Shown: positions 1-8,624 of the stretch, piece by piece | How the letters are laid out: each line of letters begins with the position of its first letter | How positions within the stretch are numbered: the first letter of the stretch is position 1 | DNA from: Streptomyces pseudovenezuelae | GTDB lineage: Bacteria; Actinomycetota; Actinomycetes; Streptomycetales; Streptomycetaceae | Reading direction: 5' to 3' | DNA: 64,000 nucleotides | Assembly (NCBI RefSeq): GCF_029892565.1 | Contig: NZ_JARXVH010000007.1 | Location: forward strand, 124,001 to 188,000 | Translations under genes and position numbers: made by a program | Notes under the pieces: generated by a model | Seen by the model: only the letters and a program-made list of their open reading frames with translations | What the model was told of the DNA's origin: nothing | Databases searched by the model: none

Positions 1-288
1 CGCACGCACACGCCCGAGGACGTGCCGGTGCGGCTCGGCCTCGAGCGGGAGGACGGGGTCGTACGGCTGTGTGTCGAGGACAAGGGGCCGGGGCTGTGCG
101 AGGAGGACGCGGCGCGCGTCTTCGACCGTTTCTTCCGGGCCGGCGGGGGCGCGGGCAGCGGTCTCGGCCTCGCGATCGTGCAGGGCGTCGTCCTGGCACA
201 CGGCGGCGAGGTGGCGGTCCGCACGGCACCGGGCGAGGGCCTGACGGTGACGGTCACGCTGCCGGCCCGGACGGCCCTGGAGGCGTAG
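1..288 (+). CDS. Sensor histidine kinase, C-terminal fragment
   Basis: This is the 3' end of a gene that begins before the window; the frame is open from base 1. The visible 95 residues are the end of a HATPase_c ATP-binding domain. The G1 box is DKGPGL, the F box is FDRFFRAG and the G2 box is GSGLGLAIV, followed by the usual GGEVAVRTAPGEG strand and the end of the domain. These motifs are those of two-component sensor kinases, which phosphorylate a partner response regulator. The sensing region, the HisKA domain and the regulator lie outside the window, so the stimulus cannot be told. Confidence 0.93.
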   Translation, partial: RTHTPEDVPVRLGLEREDGVVRLCVEDKGPGLCEEDAARVFDRFFRAGGGAGSGLGLAIVQGVVLAHGGEVAVRTAPGEGLTVTVTLPARTALEA

Positions 289-299
289 GCCTCACGAGT

Positions 300-701
300 T
301 CACGCCTCGGTCAGCACGAGTGCCCACACCGTCTTGCCGTGGCGGCCTCTGCTCCACACTCCCCAGGCCGCCGCGATGTGCTCCACCAGGCGCAGGCCGC
401 GGCCGGTCTCCTCCCACTCCGTCACCAGGCGCAGGCGGGGCTCGGTCTGGTCCTCGTCCGAGACCTCTATCAGGCAGGAGCCGTCGGAGAGCGCGGTCAC
501 GGCCACCTCGAACTCGCGCTCAAGGAGCGGGCCGTGGCGTACGACGTTGGTCGCCAGCTCGGACACCAGCAGGACGGCGTCGTGCAGGGACGGGTCGTCC
601 GGCCCGTGCCCCCAGTCGGCCAGATGGTCCCGTACCCGGCGCCGGGCGAGGCCGACGGAGGCCGGGTGGCGGGGCAGCCGGAAGGAGTCGCGTCTCAGCA
701 C
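300..701 (-). CDS. RsbW-like ATP-binding regulatory protein (HATPase_c_2)
   Basis: A 133-residue protein that is a single GHKL ATPase domain of the anti-sigma-factor kinase type. The N box is SELATNVVRHG, followed by a FEVAV..CLIEVSDED strand pair and a G-rich GRGLRLVEHIAAAWGV segment. Streptomyces has dozens of such stand-alone proteins. Some act as serine kinases of anti-anti-sigma factors, many have unknown partners, and none is encoded next to this one. The GTG start at 701 is preceded by a strong ribosome site (GAGGAGG, about 5 nt away). It faces the upstream sensor kinase tail to tail, with only 11 nt between the stop codons. Confidence 0.85.
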   Translation of the reverse strand: MLRRDSFRLPRHPASVGLARRRVRDHLADWGHGPDDPSLHDAVLLVSELATNVVRHGPLLEREFEVAVTALSDGSCLIEVSDEDQTEPRLRLVTEWEETGRGLRLVEHIAAAWGVWSRGRHGKTVWALVLTEA

Positions 702-809
702 ATGTCCTCCTCACCCCACGCACGCCTCCGTCACATCCTCCTGCGTCGGGTGGGCGTCGCGCGTCACTCGGGTGAAGGTCGTTGCCGTCCGACCCCCTTC
801 CGACCCCCG

Positions 810-2366
810 TCAGATCCAGGTCAGGCTCCACAGCCGGAACACTCCGGTGGCGTCCGAGAGGTACTGGCCGCCGCCGACCTCCTCGTTGCTGAGGACGTAC
901 TCCTTGCCCTGCCACAGCGGGATGACCGGCACATCGCGCGCGACGTCCTCCTGCAGCGTCTTGAAGTCGGACGCGGCGTCACCCCGGTCGGGGTACTGCT
1001 GGCTGGCCCGGATCAGCTGGTCGACGGACTTGTCGCTGTAGCCGGTGTTCATGGTGCTGTCGGTGCCGACGAGCGGCCCGCCGAAGGTGTCCGGGTCGGG
1101 ATAGTCGGCGACCCAGCCGACGGCGTAGGCATCCAGCTTCCCGGCCGCCCACTGCTTCTGGAAGTCGGTCCACTCGTAGCCCTTGAGCGTGACCTTGAAC
1201 AGGCCGCCGGCCTCCAGCTGCTTCTTGAGGTCCTCGGCCTCCGGCTGGGCGGCACCGCGGCCCTCGGCGTAGCCGTAGGTGAATTTGACGGGGGTCGTCA
1301 CGCCGGCGTCGGTGAGCAGTTGCTTCGCCTTCTGCTCGTCCTGCTTGGGGTAGGCGTCGAAGAACGACGTCGTGTGACCGGTGATACCCGTGGGAATCAG
1401 CGAGTAGAGCGGGTCGACCGTGCCCTGGTAGACCGTCGCGGCCAGTTCCTCGCGGTTGATCAGCCAGGCCATGGCCTTGCGGACCTGGACGTCGTGCAGC
1501 GGCGAGCTCTGGCGCGTGTTCAGGTAGAGGTTGCGGGTCTCGGAGGTGTCGGACTCGTTGACGCGCTGGTTGGGGTCGCTCGCCGAGAGCTGGGACAGCG
1601 TCTTGGGCGGCAACTGCCGGGAGGCGACGTCGATCCGCTTCGCCTTCCAGGCCTTCTCCAGGGCCGCCGCGCTGCCGTAGTAGAGCAGGTCGACGGGGCG
1701 TCCGGTGCCGTGGACGTCGCCCTTGTAGTGCGAGTTCGGGGCGAGGACGGCCTTCTTGTTCTTCGCGTACGACGTGAGTTCGTACGGCCCGGTGCCGTCG
1801 ACGCCGGGGTCGGTGCGCAGGGCCTTCTTCGGGTACTTGGTGCGGTCGACGATCGAGCCGGCCCCGGTGGCGACCTTGAACGGGAAGGTGGCGTCCGGCG
1901 AGGAGAGGTGGAAGGTGACCGTCAGTCCGCCGGCGTCCACCGACTTGAGCGTGCTCAGCAGCGAGGACGGGCCGACGTCGGAGTTGATCGCCTTGACCCG
2001 GTCGAAGGAGTACTTGACGTCCTCGGCGGTCATCGCGCGACCGCTCGGGAAGGTCAGGCCCTCCTGCAGCACGCAGCGGTACGTGGTCAGTCCGCTGCCG
2101 ACGAAGACACAGCTCTTGGCCGCGTCGGGCACGGGCGAGGCACCGCCCGGCTCGAAGGTCAGCAGTGACTGGAAGACGTTGCTGAACAACGCCCACGAAC
2201 CCGCGTCGTAGGCGCCGGCCGGGTCGAGCGCCGTGACGGCGTCCGTCGTGCCGACCGTGATCGTCTTGCCGGAGTTCTCCTGCGACGGCAGCAACTGCCA
2301 GCCGCCCACTCCCGCGGCCGCGAGTACCAGTACCGTCGCGAGAATCCGCGTGCGAACCGAGCGCAT
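810..2366 (-). CDS. Family 5 extracellular solute-binding protein (peptide ABC transporter type)
   Basis: About 518 residues with the fold signature of DppA/OppA-type binding proteins. It opens with TVGTTDAVTALDPAGAYDAGSW, has the conserved LTAEDVKYSF-like segment (MTAEDVKYSFDRV) near the first quarter, and later VRKAMAWLINREEL and the DAYAVGWVADYPDP segment typical of the family. The N terminus (MRSVRTRILATVLVLAAAGV) is hydrophobic but has no lipobox cysteine, so it may be an uncleaved anchor or a non-lipoprotein signal. I chose the ATG at 2366 because GGAGAGGG precedes it and the hydrophobic segment follows. No permease or ATPase genes are adjacent, so it is an orphan binding protein and its ligand is unknown. 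Confidence 0.88.
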   Translation of the reverse strand: MRSVRTRILATVLVLAAAGVGGWQLLPSQENSGKTITVGTTDAVTALDPAGAYDAGSWALFSNVFQSLLTFEPGGASPVPDAAKSCVFVGSGLTTYRCVLQEGLTFPSGRAMTAEDVKYSFDRVKAINSDVGPSSLLSTLKSVDAGGLTVTFHLSSPDATFPFKVATGAGSIVDRTKYPKKALRTDPGVDGTGPYELTSYAKNKKAVLAPNSHYKGDVHGTGRPVDLLYYGSAAALEKAWKAKRIDVASRQLPPKTLSQLSASDPNQRVNESDTSETRNLYLNTRQSSPLHDVQVRKAMAWLINREELAATVYQGTVDPLYSLIPTGITGHTTSFFDAYPKQDEQKAKQLLTDAGVTTPVKFTYGYAEGRGAAQPEAEDLKKQLEAGGLFKVTLKGYEWTDFQKQWAAGKLDAYAVGWVADYPDPDTFGGPLVGTDSTMNTGYSDKSVDQLIRASQQYPDRGDAASDFKTLQEDVARDVPVIPLWQGKEYVLSNEEVGGGQYLSDATGVFRLWSLTWI

Positions 2367-2590
2367 CGGTTTGCCCTCTCCGGGCCCCGTCGGGACCCAC
2401 CCCACCATCACTCCCCAGGCCGCTCCCCCGAGCGGCGCGGCTCACCTAATCACACGTGTTTCAGCCAGGGGAAGAGAAATCTGTCGAGATGAGAGAACAC
2501 TTACCGCAGGATCGTTTCGGCCGAGTTTCACAGCTCATCCACAGGATGTGAAACCCGGTGAAAGCGGGCTCCAGGCAAGGGAGTTGACGC

Positions 2591-3895
2591 TCAGGTGCGC
2601 ATCGAGGCCAGCTCGATCACCGTGATGTCCGAGGGCGCGCCCACGCGCGTGGGCGGCCCCCAGGCGCCGGCTCCCCGGGAGACGTACAACTGCGTGTCGC
2701 CGTAGCGCTCCAGGCCCGCGACGGTCGGGTTCGCGGCCGCCGCCACGAAGTTGCCGGGCCAGAGCTGGCCGCCGTGGGTGTGGCCGGAGAGCTGGAGGTC
2801 GACGCCGTGGTCGACGGCGTCGTGGATCTGCACCGGCTGGTGCGCGAGCAGCACGCACGCGCGCGTGGTGTCGCGGTCGCCGAGCGCCTTGGTGAAGTCG
2901 GGGCCCTGGCCCTCGCTCTCGCCCGCGATGTCGTTGACGCCGGCCAGGTCGAACCACGGCAGCTCGGTGCGCGCGTTCTCCAGGGGGAGCAGGCCGAGCC
3001 GGCGCACCTCCTCGACCCACTCCTCGGCGCCGGAGAAGTACTCGTGGTTGCCGGTGACGAAATAGGAGGGCGCCTTCAGCTGCGACAGCGGCGCGGCGGC
3101 CGGTCCCAGGTTCTTCACGCTGCCGTCGACCAGGTCGCCGACGACCGCGACGATGTCCGGCTGGGTCCCGTTGATCGTGTCCACGACCCGCTGCGCGAAG
3201 CCCCGGCCCAGCGTCGGCCCCAGGTGGATGTCGCTGACCACCGCGATGCGGTAACCGTGCGCCGCGCGCGGCAGCTTGGCCAGCGGCACGGTGACCCGCT
3301 TCACCCGCGGGCCGCGCAGGACGCCGTAGGTCCCGTATCCGACGGTCCCGACGGCCGCCGCGGCGGCGGCACCGGCCACGACGCGGGAGACGAAGAGGCG
3401 GCGGGAGGGGTCGGGGCCCGCCGGGGGTCCGTCGGGCTGGTCGGCTGTCCCGGAGGACGCGGGGGATGCCGAGGACGCGGAGGACGCGGAGGGTGCCTCC
3501 TCGGGCGTCGGCTTCTCGGCAGGGGCCGATGGCGCTCCCGCCGGGACCGGCTCCGGCTCCCGTACGTCCGCCGTCGTGCGGGCCCGGCGCTCCAGCAGCC
3601 GTCGCAGCAGCGGTCGTACGACCTCTCCCGCGATCACCGCGAGCAGCAGGTAGATCGAGAGCGCCAGCCACAGGAAGCCCGGCCAGGCGAGGGTCTGCTG
3701 GAGCCAGAAGGGCGCGCCGGACCGCTCGGCGACCAGCGCGCCGATCGCCAGCAGCCAGCCGCCCGCGACGACGACCGCGCCCACGCGGCGCATGACACCC
3801 GGGCCCCGGGTCGTGTCGCGGAACAGACGGCGCCACAGATACCAGTTGCCCGCCACCAGGACCGTGAGCGCGAGCAGCGCGAAGACGATGACCAC
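2591..3895 (-). CDS. Membrane-anchored metallophosphoesterase
   Basis: About 434 residues. The N-terminal part has several hydrophobic segments (VFALLALTVLVAGNWYLW, VGAVVVAGGWLLAIGALVA, LAWPGFLWLALSIYLLLAVIAG), then a Pro/Ala/Ser-rich linker, another hydrophobic segment after SRRLFVSR, and a calcineurin-like phosphoesterase domain. All metal-binding motifs are present: VVSDIHLG, VGDLVDG, GNHEYFSG, LLAHQP and SGHTHGGQ. The family resembles YkuE/YaeI-type enzymes that act on phospholipid pyrophosphates, but the substrate here is unknown. The GTG at 3895 is the first usable start after the preceding gene ends at 3958. The Shine-Dalgarno match (GGGG, about 11 nt upstream) is only fair, so the exact start is uncertain. 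Confidence 0.88.
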   Translation of the reverse strand: MVIVFALLALTVLVAGNWYLWRRLFRDTTRGPGVMRRVGAVVVAGGWLLAIGALVAERSGAPFWLQQTLAWPGFLWLALSIYLLLAVIAGEVVRPLLRRLLERRARTTADVREPEPVPAGAPSAPAEKPTPEEAPSASSASSASPASSGTADQPDGPPAGPDPSRRLFVSRVVAGAAAAAAVGTVGYGTYGVLRGPRVKRVTVPLAKLPRAAHGYRIAVVSDIHLGPTLGRGFAQRVVDTINGTQPDIVAVVGDLVDGSVKNLGPAAAPLSQLKAPSYFVTGNHEYFSGAEEWVEEVRRLGLLPLENARTELPWFDLAGVNDIAGESEGQGPDFTKALGDRDTTRACVLLAHQPVQIHDAVDHGVDLQLSGHTHGGQLWPGNFVAAAANPTVAGLERYGDTQLYVSRGAGAWGPPTRVGAPSDITVIELASMRT

Positions 3896-3957
3896 CGTGC
3901 CGTGAACCCCGCTGTCTGTGTTGCCGGTACGCGTCGGCCCCTGTTGGCTTCCGCCGG

Positions 3958-4197
3958 TTATGAAATGCGGCGCAGTGCGCGCAGTCCGCGCAACCCGATG
4001 CCCCCGACAACCGTCCCCAATACGAAGGAGACGACGGCGAGCGTCAGGTGCACCCAGAAGTACGCCGTCGGGTTCCCGTCCTCGAACGCGAGCCCACTGC
4101 TGTCCTTGACAAGGTTTTTGACGAAAGTGACCCAGATGACCCAGCTCCACACCCCGAAGGCGAGCAGGAACCAGGAGACCGGGCGGCTGAGCTTCAT
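3958..4197 (-). CDS. Small two-helix membrane protein (SCO4848-like)
   Basis: A 79-residue protein with two clear membrane segments: SWFLLAFGVWSWVIWVTFV near the start, and YFWVHLTLAVVSFVLGTVVGGIGL followed by a basic tail (RGLRALRRIS). It corresponds, as I recall, to a small conserved streptomycete membrane protein found next to the D-alanyl-D-alanine carboxypeptidase. Its function is unknown. It starts 91 bp from the start of the divergent carboxypeptidase gene and lies 62 nt ahead of the metallophosphoesterase, with which it is probably co-transcribed. Confidence 0.8.
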   Translation of the reverse strand: MKLSRPVSWFLLAFGVWSWVIWVTFVKNLVKDSSGLAFEDGNPTAYFWVHLTLAVVSFVLGTVVGGIGLRGLRALRRIS

Positions 4198-4288
4198 GCG
4201 TTCAGTATCGCCGCCGTCCGTCCGGTCCCTTTCCCGGGGTGGGGTGCGAGGTGGGACTTCCCGTCCCTCGGCATGTACGTTCTCGTCC

Positions 4289-5584
4289 GTGCCCGCTCCC
4301 AAGAAGACCCTCAGGCGAACCCTGCTGGTCACCTCCGCCGCCCTGTCGTCGCTCGCGCTGACCGCGCCGGCCGCCCTCGCGGCCCCGAGCCCCTCGACGA
4401 GCCCGAGCCCTTCGACGAGTCCTTCGGCCACTCCCCCGGCCAGGATGTCGACCGTGGGCGGCAACCGCCTCGGACAGGCGGGCACGCAGGTCGATCTGGG
4501 CAGCGGCGCGCCCGTGCTGCCCAAAGACCTCACCGCGCGCTCCTGGATCGTCGCCGACGCCGAGTCCGGCGCCGTGCTCGCCTCGCACAACGCGCACTGG
4601 CGGCTGCCCCCGGCGAGCACGATGAAGATGCTGTTCGCGGACACGGTGCTGCCGAGGTTCCCGAAGACCGAGAAGCACAAGGTCGTCCCCGCCGACCTGG
4701 CCGGCATCGGCGCCGGCTCCAGCCTGGTCGGGATAAAGGAGGGCCAGACCTACACGGTCCGCGACCTGTGGCTCGGCGTCTTCCTGCGCTCGGGCAACGA
4801 CGCCGTGCACGTGCTGTCGGCGATGAACGACGGCGTCGACAACACCGTCAAGCAGATGAACGAGCACGCCGAGGAGCTCCAGGCCCTCGACACGAACGTG
4901 GTCAGCCCCGACGGCTACGACGCGCCGGGACAGGTCTCCTCCGCGTACGACCTGACCCTGTTCGCCCGCTCCGGGCTGCAGAAGAAGGACTTCCGGGAGT
5001 ACTGCTCGACGGTGCGAACGCAGTTCCCGGGCGAGACGAAGAAGAACAAGAAGGGCAAGTCGGTCCGCGAGTCCTTCGAGATCCAGAACACCAACCGACT
5101 GCTGAGCGGCGACTCCGACATCCCCGTGTACCAGGGCATCGCGGGCGTCAAGAACGGTAATACGACGAATGCGGGCGCGACCTTCACGGGAGTCGCCGAG
5201 CGCAACGGCAAGGTGCTGCTCGTCACCGTCATGAACCCCTCGAAGAACGAGCACAACGAGGTCTACAAGGAGACCTCCAAGCTCTTCGACTGGGGCTTCA
5301 AGGCGGCCGGCAAGGCCCAGCCGGTGGGCGAGCTGGTGGCGCCGAAGGGCGCGCAGGCGAGCGCCCAGCCGGGCGCCACGGCCTCCTCCGGCCAGGCGGG
5401 CGGGGCCGGCGACGCATCGCCGAAGTCGGCGACGAAGAAGGCCGCGGCCGAGGAGGACTCCGGCGGCGTGGGGATCGCGCTCGCGATCACGGGCGGCGCG
5501 CTGGTGCTGCTCGCAGCCGCCGCGTTCCTGGTCAACCGCCGCTGGCCGCTGCCTGATCTGGTACGTCGTCGTCCTCGTCCCTGA
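4289..5584 (+). CDS. D-alanyl-D-alanine carboxypeptidase (peptidase S11)
   Basis: A 431-residue secreted, membrane-anchored penicillin-binding protein of the DacA type, which trims the terminal D-Ala from peptidoglycan stem peptides. A signal peptide (basic KKTLRR, then LLVTSAALSSLALTAPAALA) is followed by a Ser/Pro/Thr linker. The catalytic SxxK is S110-T-M-K113 in PPASTMKMLF and the second motif is S168-G-N170. The third motif, normally KTG, reads K288-N-G290. A Gln/Ala/Ser-rich linker and a C-terminal membrane helix (GIALAITGGALVLLAAAAFLV, then NRRW) tether it to the outer membrane face. The start is GTG at 4289. Its last 53 bp overlap the end of the convergent YihY gene. Confidence 0.92.
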   Translation: MPAPKKTLRRTLLVTSAALSSLALTAPAALAAPSPSTSPSPSTSPSATPPARMSTVGGNRLGQAGTQVDLGSGAPVLPKDLTARSWIVADAESGAVLASHNAHWRLPPASTMKMLFADTVLPRFPKTEKHKVVPADLAGIGAGSSLVGIKEGQTYTVRDLWLGVFLRSGNDAVHVLSAMNDGVDNTVKQMNEHAEELQALDTNVVSPDGYDAPGQVSSAYDLTLFARSGLQKKDFREYCSTVRTQFPGETKKNKKGKSVRESFEIQNTNRLLSGDSDIPVYQGIAGVKNGNTTNAGATFTGVAERNGKVLLVTVMNPSKNEHNEVYKETSKLFDWGFKAAGKAQPVGELVAPKGAQASAQPGATASSGQAGGAGDASPKSATKKAAAEEDSGGVGIALAITGGALVLLAAAAFLVNRRWPLPDLVRRRPRP

Positions 5585-6485
5585 CCTTGCGGACCTCCCC
5601 GTCGCGTTCCTCGGCCTCCTCCTCGCGGATCTCGTCCTCCTCGCTCTGCGTCGCCGTCCAGGCGGCGCAGAACAGGACCAGTTTCGAGGTGAAGTTGATC
5701 CACAGCAGCAGCGCGACGGGCACCCCGAAGGCGCCGTACATGCTCTTCGCGGCCACGCCCTGCATATAGCCGCTCAGCAGCAGCTTCAGCAGTTCGAAGC
5801 CGACGGCGCCGGTCAGCGCGGCCACCAGCAGCCGACGCCGCTTCGGCTCGACGCCTGGCAGCAGGGTGAGGACGTACAGGAGCAGCAGGAAGTCGGCGAG
5901 TACGGCGACGGCGAACGCGGCGATCCGCAGCAGGGCCCGGCCGATGCCGCCCTCCTGGAGGCCGAGTTGCTCGCCGATCCAGCCCACCAGGGCGGAGGCG
6001 ACGGCCGAGGCGGCGATCGTGACGAGGACGGCGCCGCCGAAGCCGATCAGGATGACCGCGTCCTTGGCCTTGGCCAGGATCGGGTTCCCCTCCCGGTCCG
6101 GCAGCTCCCACACCCCGCGCAGACAGTCGCGCATCGACCCGACCCAGCCGATACCGGTGAACAGCAGCGCGGCGCCGGCGATGAGGCCGATCGTGCCGGC
6201 GTTCTCCACCAGGCCGTGGATGTCGAGCTGGTCGGAGATGCCGGGCACCTGGTCGGCGATCTTCTCCTGCAGGGTGTTCTGCTGCTCGGTGCTGAGCGTG
6301 GCGGCGGCGACCGCGGCGGCGACGGTGAGCAGCGGGAACAGCGCGATAAAGCTGATGAACGTCATCGCGGCGGCCAGCCGCGACCACTTCACCCGGTCCA
6401 GGCGCTCGTAGGACCGCCACGCGTGCGTGGCGGTCAGGCGCGTCATCAGCGGCCCGACGACGGGGAGCTTCTTCAGCCAGTCCAT
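5532..6485 (-). CDS. YihY/BrkB-type integral membrane protein
   Basis: A 317-residue protein of the YihY/virulence factor BrkB family, with about six hydrophobic segments, the first within RLAAAMTFISFIALFPLLTVAAAVAAATL, then family-typical WVGSMRDCLRGVWELPDREG. The C terminus is acidic and cytoplasmic-looking (EEEDEIREEEAEERDGEVRKVRDEDDDV). The family is annotated variously as ribonuclease BN-like (wrongly) or as a possible transporter; its function is unsettled. Its ATG at 6485 lies inside the 3' end of the GtrA gene (13 bp overlap), so it is probably the last gene of the PAP2-UbiA-GtrA transcript. Its 3' end overlaps the convergent carboxypeptidase gene by 53 bp. Confidence 0.88.
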   Translation of the reverse strand: MDWLKKLPVVGPLMTRLTATHAWRSYERLDRVKWSRLAAAMTFISFIALFPLLTVAAAVAAATLSTEQQNTLQEKIADQVPGISDQLDIHGLVENAGTIGLIAGAALLFTGIGWVGSMRDCLRGVWELPDREGNPILAKAKDAVILIGFGGAVLVTIAASAVASALVGWIGEQLGLQEGGIGRALLRIAAFAVAVLADFLLLLYVLTLLPGVEPKRRRLLVAALTGAVGFELLKLLLSGYMQGVAAKSMYGAFGVPVALLLWINFTSKLVLFCAAWTATQSEEDEIREEEAEERDGEVRKVRDEDDDVPDQAAASGG

Positions 6486-7000
6486 GATCCGACTCTGCCC
6501 TCACTGCGGAAGACCAATGTGCGAGTACCCCAGAACCGCAGGATCGTCGCAAGGGCCATGCCGATTACAGCACCGGAGACGGTGTCCGCGCGCTGCGAGG
6601 TGAGGCCGAGGCCGTAGTGGCTGACGGCCAGGCACAGCAGTTGGACGAGGGCACCGGCGATGTTGACGGCGACGAAGACGGCGTAGGGGCGCAGCCCGCC
6701 CGGTCCCGTGCCCCGGTAGGTGCCGAGCGCGTTGCCCGCGTAGGCGACCGAGCAGCCGGCCACGAAGGAGAGCGCCTTGGCGGTGATCGGGTCGAGGCCG
6801 GCGGGGCCACGGAGCCAGGTGAAGAGGGCGAGGTCGACGGCGTAGGCGAGGAGGCCCACGGTCGCGAAGCCGAGGAGTTCACGGCGGCGGGGCGGGCTCG
6901 GGGAGGCGGGGCGGGTGGGGGGTGTGAGGGGCGTGGCCGGGGTCGAGGGGCTCGCGACGGGCGCAGGGCCCGCGGTCGGCGCCGGGCTAGCGTGGGTCAC
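6473..7000 (-). CDS. GtrA-family membrane protein
   Basis: A 175-residue protein: about 40 residues of Pro/Thr/Ser-rich leader, then four hydrophobic segments of the GtrA/DPMS family (LLGFATVGLLAYAVDLALF, ALSFVAGCSVAYAGNALG, PYAVFVAVNIAGALVQLLCLAV, TVSGAVIGMALATILRFWGTRTLVF). GtrA proteins are proposed flippases or anchors for polyprenyl-phosphate sugars. In Mycobacterium tuberculosis Rv3789 is the GtrA protein of the arabinan pathway. The GTG start at 7000 overlaps the stop of the upstream prenyltransferase gene (GTGA), so translation is probably coupled. Its neighbours make a role with a polyprenyl-phospho-pentose likely, which is inference. Confidence 0.85.
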   Translation of the reverse strand: MTHASPAPTAGPAPVASPSTPATPLTPPTRPASPSPPRRRELLGFATVGLLAYAVDLALFTWLRGPAGLDPITAKALSFVAGCSVAYAGNALGTYRGTGPGGLRPYAVFVAVNIAGALVQLLCLAVSHYGLGLTSQRADTVSGAVIGMALATILRFWGTRTLVFRSEGRVGSWTG

Positions 7001-7989
7001 CAATTCGCCACCGCCAGCGCGTACATCGCCAGCCACACCAGGGCGATGAGGGCGAGAGCCCGGTCGCGCAGGACGACGTCCTCGGGTTCGCCGGCCGTGC
7101 CGCGGTCCGCGAAGACGGCGTACCTGAGGATCGCGAGGATGAAGGCGACCATGGACAGCTGGCGCCAGGGCAGCACGCTCGCGTGCGGGACACCGCCCTC
7201 CTCCAGCGCCCACAGGCAGTAGCCGAGCACGGCGACCCCGGCGGCCAGCTGCCACACGAACCGCAGGTAGCCGGTGGTGTACTCGGTGAGCAACGCGCGC
7301 GTGGTGCCGCCTTTCCCGGCCATCTGCACGGCCTCGGAGTAGCGCTTGGCCGAGACCATGAACAGCGCGCCGAAGCCGGTCGTGATCAGGAACCAGCGCG
7401 AGAGCGGGATCCCGAGGGCGACCCCGCCGATCATCGCCCGCATCAGGAAGCCGGTCGTGACGACGACGAGGTCGACGACCAGGACGTGCTTGAGGCTGAG
7501 GCAGTACGCCAGTTGCATGCCGAGGTAGGCCGTCAGGAGCGCCGCGACGACCGGCGAGACCAGCCAGGCCGCGAGCGCCGGTGCGAGGGCCGCGAGGACG
7601 CCTCCGACGGCGTGGGCGACGGGCACGGGGACCTGTCCGGCGGCGACCGGACGGTGCCGTTTGGTGGGGTGGGCGCGGTCGGCCTCGGCGTCGCGGGCGT
7701 CGTTGATCAGGTAGACGGCGGCGGCGCAGGCGGTGAACAGCGTGAAGACCAGCGCGAGTTGGGTCAGCGCGTGCCGGGTGAAGAGCTGGCCCGCGGCGGC
7801 CGGGGCGGCGACGACCAGGACGTTCTTGACCCACTGCTTGGGGCGCGCGGTCTTCAGCAGACCGCGGAGGAGGGAGCCGAGGAAGGAGCCTTTACGGGGT
7901 GGTGGGGTATGCCGCTGGGGCGCGCGCTGTTCCAGAAGCGCCGTCTCACGTGTGCGCGCGCCGCCGGTGAGGGGCGCGGTCTCAGTCAT
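6997..7989 (-). CDS. UbiA-type phosphoribosyl-polyprenyl transferase (DPPR synthase-like)
   Basis: A 330-residue membrane enzyme of the UbiA superfamily. It has the Mg/pyrophosphate motif NDARDAEADR followed by KRHRPVAAG, which is characteristic of the decaprenyl-phosphate phosphoribosyltransferase branch (Rv3806c of M. tuberculosis), and RPKQWVKNVLVVAAPAAAG at the start of the core. That enzyme joins PRPP to decaprenyl phosphate. There are eight or nine hydrophobic segments and a roughly 45-residue cytoplasmic leader. The ATG at 7989 lies within the last codons of the PAP2 gene (8 bp overlap) and its stop overlaps the GtrA start. The PAP2, GtrA and DprE1/DprE2-like neighbours support the assignment. 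Confidence 0.88.
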   Translation of the reverse strand: MTETAPLTGGARTRETALLEQRAPQRHTPPPRKGSFLGSLLRGLLKTARPKQWVKNVLVVAAPAAAGQLFTRHALTQLALVFTLFTACAAAVYLINDARDAEADRAHPTKRHRPVAAGQVPVPVAHAVGGVLAALAPALAAWLVSPVVAALLTAYLGMQLAYCLSLKHVLVVDLVVVTTGFLMRAMIGGVALGIPLSRWFLITTGFGALFMVSAKRYSEAVQMAGKGGTTRALLTEYTTGYLRFVWQLAAGVAVLGYCLWALEEGGVPHASVLPWRQLSMVAFILAILRYAVFADRGTAGEPEDVVLRDRALALIALVWLAMYALAVANW

Positions 7990-8491
7990 GAGCGCCCCCT
8001 CGCACCCAGCGCGATCCGATGCGCGCCGTGAGCGCACCCAGGACCGCGCCCGCTGCCACGTCCGAGGGGTAGTGGACGCCGACGACCAGGCGGGAGAGGC
8101 ACATCGCGGCGGCGAGCGGCGGGACCGCGGGGGCGCCGAGCGCCCCGTAGGCGACGGCCGCCGCGGCGGCGGAGGTCGCGTGCGAACTCGGGAAGGAGTG
8201 GCGGCCGGCGGTGCGCACAAGGGGTTCGACGTGCGTCGGACGGGGGCGGCGCACCACTCTCTTCACGCCCATGCTGACGAGGTGCGCACCGGCGGTGAGC
8301 GCCGTGCCGCGCAACCAGGCGCCGCGCCGCGCGCCGTCCACGGCGGCTCCCGCGAGCCCCGCCGCGAGCCACAGCGCACCGTGCTCGCCGGCCCGGGAGA
8401 GGACGCGCGCGGCTCCGGCGACGCGCGGATCGGCGCCGTACGCCCGGCAGGCCGAAAGGATTCGGTGGTCCATGTGGTCCGTGTGGTCCAT
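7982..8491 (-). CDS. PAP2-type phosphatase (DPPR phosphatase-like)
   Basis: A 169-residue phosphatidic-acid-phosphatase-2 family membrane protein. The three catalytic motifs are KRVVRRPRP, PSSHATS and SRLVVGVHYPSDVAAG. In M. tuberculosis the neighbour of the UbiA enzyme, Rv3807c, is proposed to remove the 5-phosphate from decaprenylphosphoryl-5-phosphoribose, and this gene holds the same place. Two ATG starts are possible, 8491 and 8473, within a short His/Asp-rich leader; neither has a strong ribosome site and I give the longer form. It is the first gene of the minus-strand group and diverges from the DprE1-like gene across 133 bp. Confidence 0.85.
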   Translation of the reverse strand: MDHTDHMDHRILSACRAYGADPRVAGAARVLSRAGEHGALWLAAGLAGAAVDGARRGAWLRGTALTAGAHLVSMGVKRVVRRPRPTHVEPLVRTAGRHSFPSSHATSAAAAAVAYGALGAPAVPPLAAAMCLSRLVVGVHYPSDVAAGAVLGALTARIGSRWVRGGAHD

Positions 8492-8624
8492 GTGGACTCA
8501 CTGTTCACGTCAACACCGCCGGAACTCCGGCAATATTGAGCGACATCCCATTAATCACCCATTTCGGGGAGGGAGGTCATGTTTCTGAACAAACCGATCA
8601 CATAGGGGCGATACGGTCGCCGAC

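Noticed and set aside
69..2168. A 699-codon plus-strand open frame opposite the binding-protein gene
   Set aside because: It is an antisense shadow typical of GC-rich DNA; the minus-strand frame encodes a clear family 5 binding protein.
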